A stretch of 7,098 bases of DNA, taken from NCBI GenBank assembly GCA_023423285.1, contig JAFAFV010000034.1, forward strand, positions 1 to 7,098, read 5' to 3'. How positions within the stretch are numbered: the first letter of the stretch is position 1; each line of letters starts with the position of its first letter. This document shows, in pieces, positions 6,282 through 7,098 of the stretch. Source of the stretch: Bacteroidota bacterium (GTDB lineage: Bacteria; Bacteroidota; Bacteroidia; Chitinophagales; Chitinophagaceae). The position numbers and the translations under genes were made by a program. Below the pieces are notes generated by a model that worked only from the letters and a program-made list of their open reading frames with translations, had not been told where the DNA came from and did no database searches.

Positions 6282-6944
6282 TTATTTCGTTTTGATGCTT
6301 TCCGCATAAGTAGTGTAGCTCATAACCCGATAGCCAGATTTAGGCAGATCAAATTTGGAAAGTGGTACCACACCAAAATCAATGGAAGAAACAGTATAAG
6401 TGGCCGTAGCCTTTTCCTGCGATGCCACATATTGCATTACCAGGCCTGGAAGGTTTTTGTTTATGTATAAAAAATCACTGTTTACAGGCACCATATCTTT
6501 GGTGAAATACACCACCACGCTGGTACCTTCATCAAGTTTTGCCACTGCTTTCTGGCATTTATAACCGGCAATGGTTTTATACTCGTCTTCAATAGTGTAA
6601 GAAATGTTGTCGTATTTTTTATTAGAGGTTTTCCACTCGGACGGTGTAAACGTAATCATAAAGCGCTGGTTGCCATATTCTATAAGGTTGGTGGCTGATC
6701 CTGTTTTGCTATCGTAAAGCGTGGTTTGCGTACCCAGGGAGTTGATAAAATCGGCGCGGCTGCGGCTGCCTTTTAAATAAACCACGCTCGTTGCACCGTC
6801 CAGCATGTCTGCAGCTCCGGGCGAAGCATTTTTAGTATTCACAACAAAGTCATAAGAAATAGTGGCTTCGGTAAGCCTTCGCTGGCCGTTAACCATCATC
6901 CCCATCAATAAAAAAGTTGTAAAAAATAAAAGAATTTTGTTCAT
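6282..6944 (-). CDS. GLPGLI-like secreted protein
   Basis: From the ATG at 6944 the product has 220 residues. It begins MNKILLFF, continues with a hydrophobic stretch and likely cleavage after VNG before QRR, so it is exported. The mature part resembles GLPGLI-family proteins of Bacteroidota: an early ATISYDFVV strand, repeated beta stretches, IAGYKCQKA, then VVVYFTKDMVPV and, about 20 residues on, NLPGLVMQY, which stands for the name motif GLPGLI. The overall order and length fit the family, whose role is unknown. A weaker alternative is a DUF4412-type protein, which shares the IAGYKCxKA segment. In-frame ATGs also exist at 6947 and 6962; 6944 puts MNK directly before the hydrophobic core, whereas 6962 adds MLYFNM. 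It converges on the small secreted protein gene and is separated from the upstream minus-strand gene by a strong terminator, so it probably has its own promoter. Confidence 0.82.
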   Translation of the reverse strand: MNKILLFFTTFLLMGMMVNGQRRLTEATISYDFVVNTKNASPGAADMLDGATSVVYLKGSRSRADFINSLGTQTTLYDSKTGSATNLIEYGNQRFMITFTPSEWKTSNKKYDNISYTIEDEYKTIAGYKCQKAVAKLDEGTSVVVYFTKDMVPVNSDFLYINKNLPGLVMQYVASQEKATATYTVSSIDFGVVPLSKFDLPKSGYRVMSYTTYAESIKTK

Positions 6945-6971
6945 CATATTGAAATACAGCATTAAGACGCT

Positions 6972-6979
6972 CCAAAATA
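6972..6979 (-). promoter_or_regulatory. Possible -7 element for the GLPGLI-like gene
   Basis: Read on the minus strand, 6979-6972 is TATTTTGG, one mismatch from TAnnTTTG, and it lies between the upstream terminator and the gene. No clear TTTG is found at the expected distance upstream, so this is weak. If real, transcription would start near 6965, almost at the ATG at 6962, which favours the start at 6944 or 6947. Confidence 0.3.
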
Positions 6980-6994
6980 GACAATAAGTTGCTT

Positions 6995-7030
6995 AAAAAA
7001 AAATCCGGACTTAAGTTTTTAAATCCGGAT
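6995..7030 (-). terminator. Intrinsic terminator of the upstream minus-strand gene
   Basis: ATCCGGA (7003-7009) pairs with TCCGGAT (7024-7030), and the inner TTAA (7011-7014) pairs with TTAA (7019-7022) around a four-base loop. The position between them (7010 and 7023) is a C-A mismatch on the plus strand but a G-U pair on the minus strand. A run of nine T residues follows on the minus strand (7003-6995). Both facts mark it as a minus-strand terminator, starting 15 bases after the stop codon at 7046. Confidence 0.88.
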
Positions 7031-7045
7031 GCAGATTATTTTAAA

Positions 7046-7098
7046 TTATCGTTTTGTTTTAGACTGTTTTTCATTCAATTGCTTTTGCTGCTCCTGCA
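7046..7098 (-). CDS. C-terminal end of an unidentified protein (partial)
   Basis: From the right edge the minus strand reads sixteen complete codons, QEQQKQLNEKQSKTKR, then TAA at 7048-7046. The Gln/Lys/Glu-rich end looks like a charged helix or coiled-coil tail. The call rests on the open frame together with the strong minus-strand terminator 15 bases downstream. Too little is present to assign a family. The gene is on the same strand as the GLPGLI-like gene but probably in a separate transcript because of that terminator. Confidence 0.6.
   Translation of the reverse strand, partial: QEQQKQLNEKQSKTKR

Overview
The window looks like a chromosomal segment from a Bacteroidota bacterium, probably of the Chitinophagaceae or a close relative. 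This is inferred from protein style and from signals in the sequence: no Shine-Dalgarno motifs before the starts, A/T-rich leaders, one good Bacteroidota-type promoter (TTTG, 19 bases, then a TAnnTTTG-like box), a lipoprotein with acidic residues after its cysteine, and a GLPGLI-like secreted protein. No rRNA, tRNA, CRISPR array or insertion sequence is visible.

Left half, plus strand (1-4221). The window opens in the last 82 codons of a Gfo/Idh/MocA-type NAD(P)-dependent sugar oxidoreductase. A modest hairpin terminator follows, then a very large secreted protein of 1135 residues: signal peptide, roughly 680 residues of HEAT-like alpha-solenoid, and two tandem but divergent DUF1080 (3-keto-disaccharide hydrolase) domains. 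Twenty-nine bases later comes a small lipoprotein with a Cys/Met/His-rich stretch and no recognised function. Oxidoreductases of the first kind can oxidise a sugar at C3, and DUF1080 proteins cleave 3-keto glycosides, so the first two genes are plausibly one route for periplasmic breakdown of a glycoside by oxidation followed by cleavage.

Middle (4222-5863). A hairpin between the converging lipoprotein gene and a minus-strand TPR gene can stop transcription both ways; its arm is part of the TPR gene's last codons. The TPR protein (474 residues, about eleven repeats, no signal peptide) is probably a cytoplasmic scaffold. Its upstream region, shared with a divergent plus-strand gene, carries the clearest promoter in the window.

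Right part (5864-7098). A small secreted protein of unknown function (116 residues from the ATG at 5864) faces a minus-strand GLPGLI-like secreted protein, with a bidirectional terminator between them. Further right are a strong minus-strand terminator and the last 16 complete codons of another minus-strand gene that runs off the window.

The most noteworthy item is the HEAT-DUF1080-DUF1080 protein beside the oxidoreductase. The others are the uncharacterised C-x-M/H-x3-H lipoprotein linked to it and the terminator that doubles as coding sequence.
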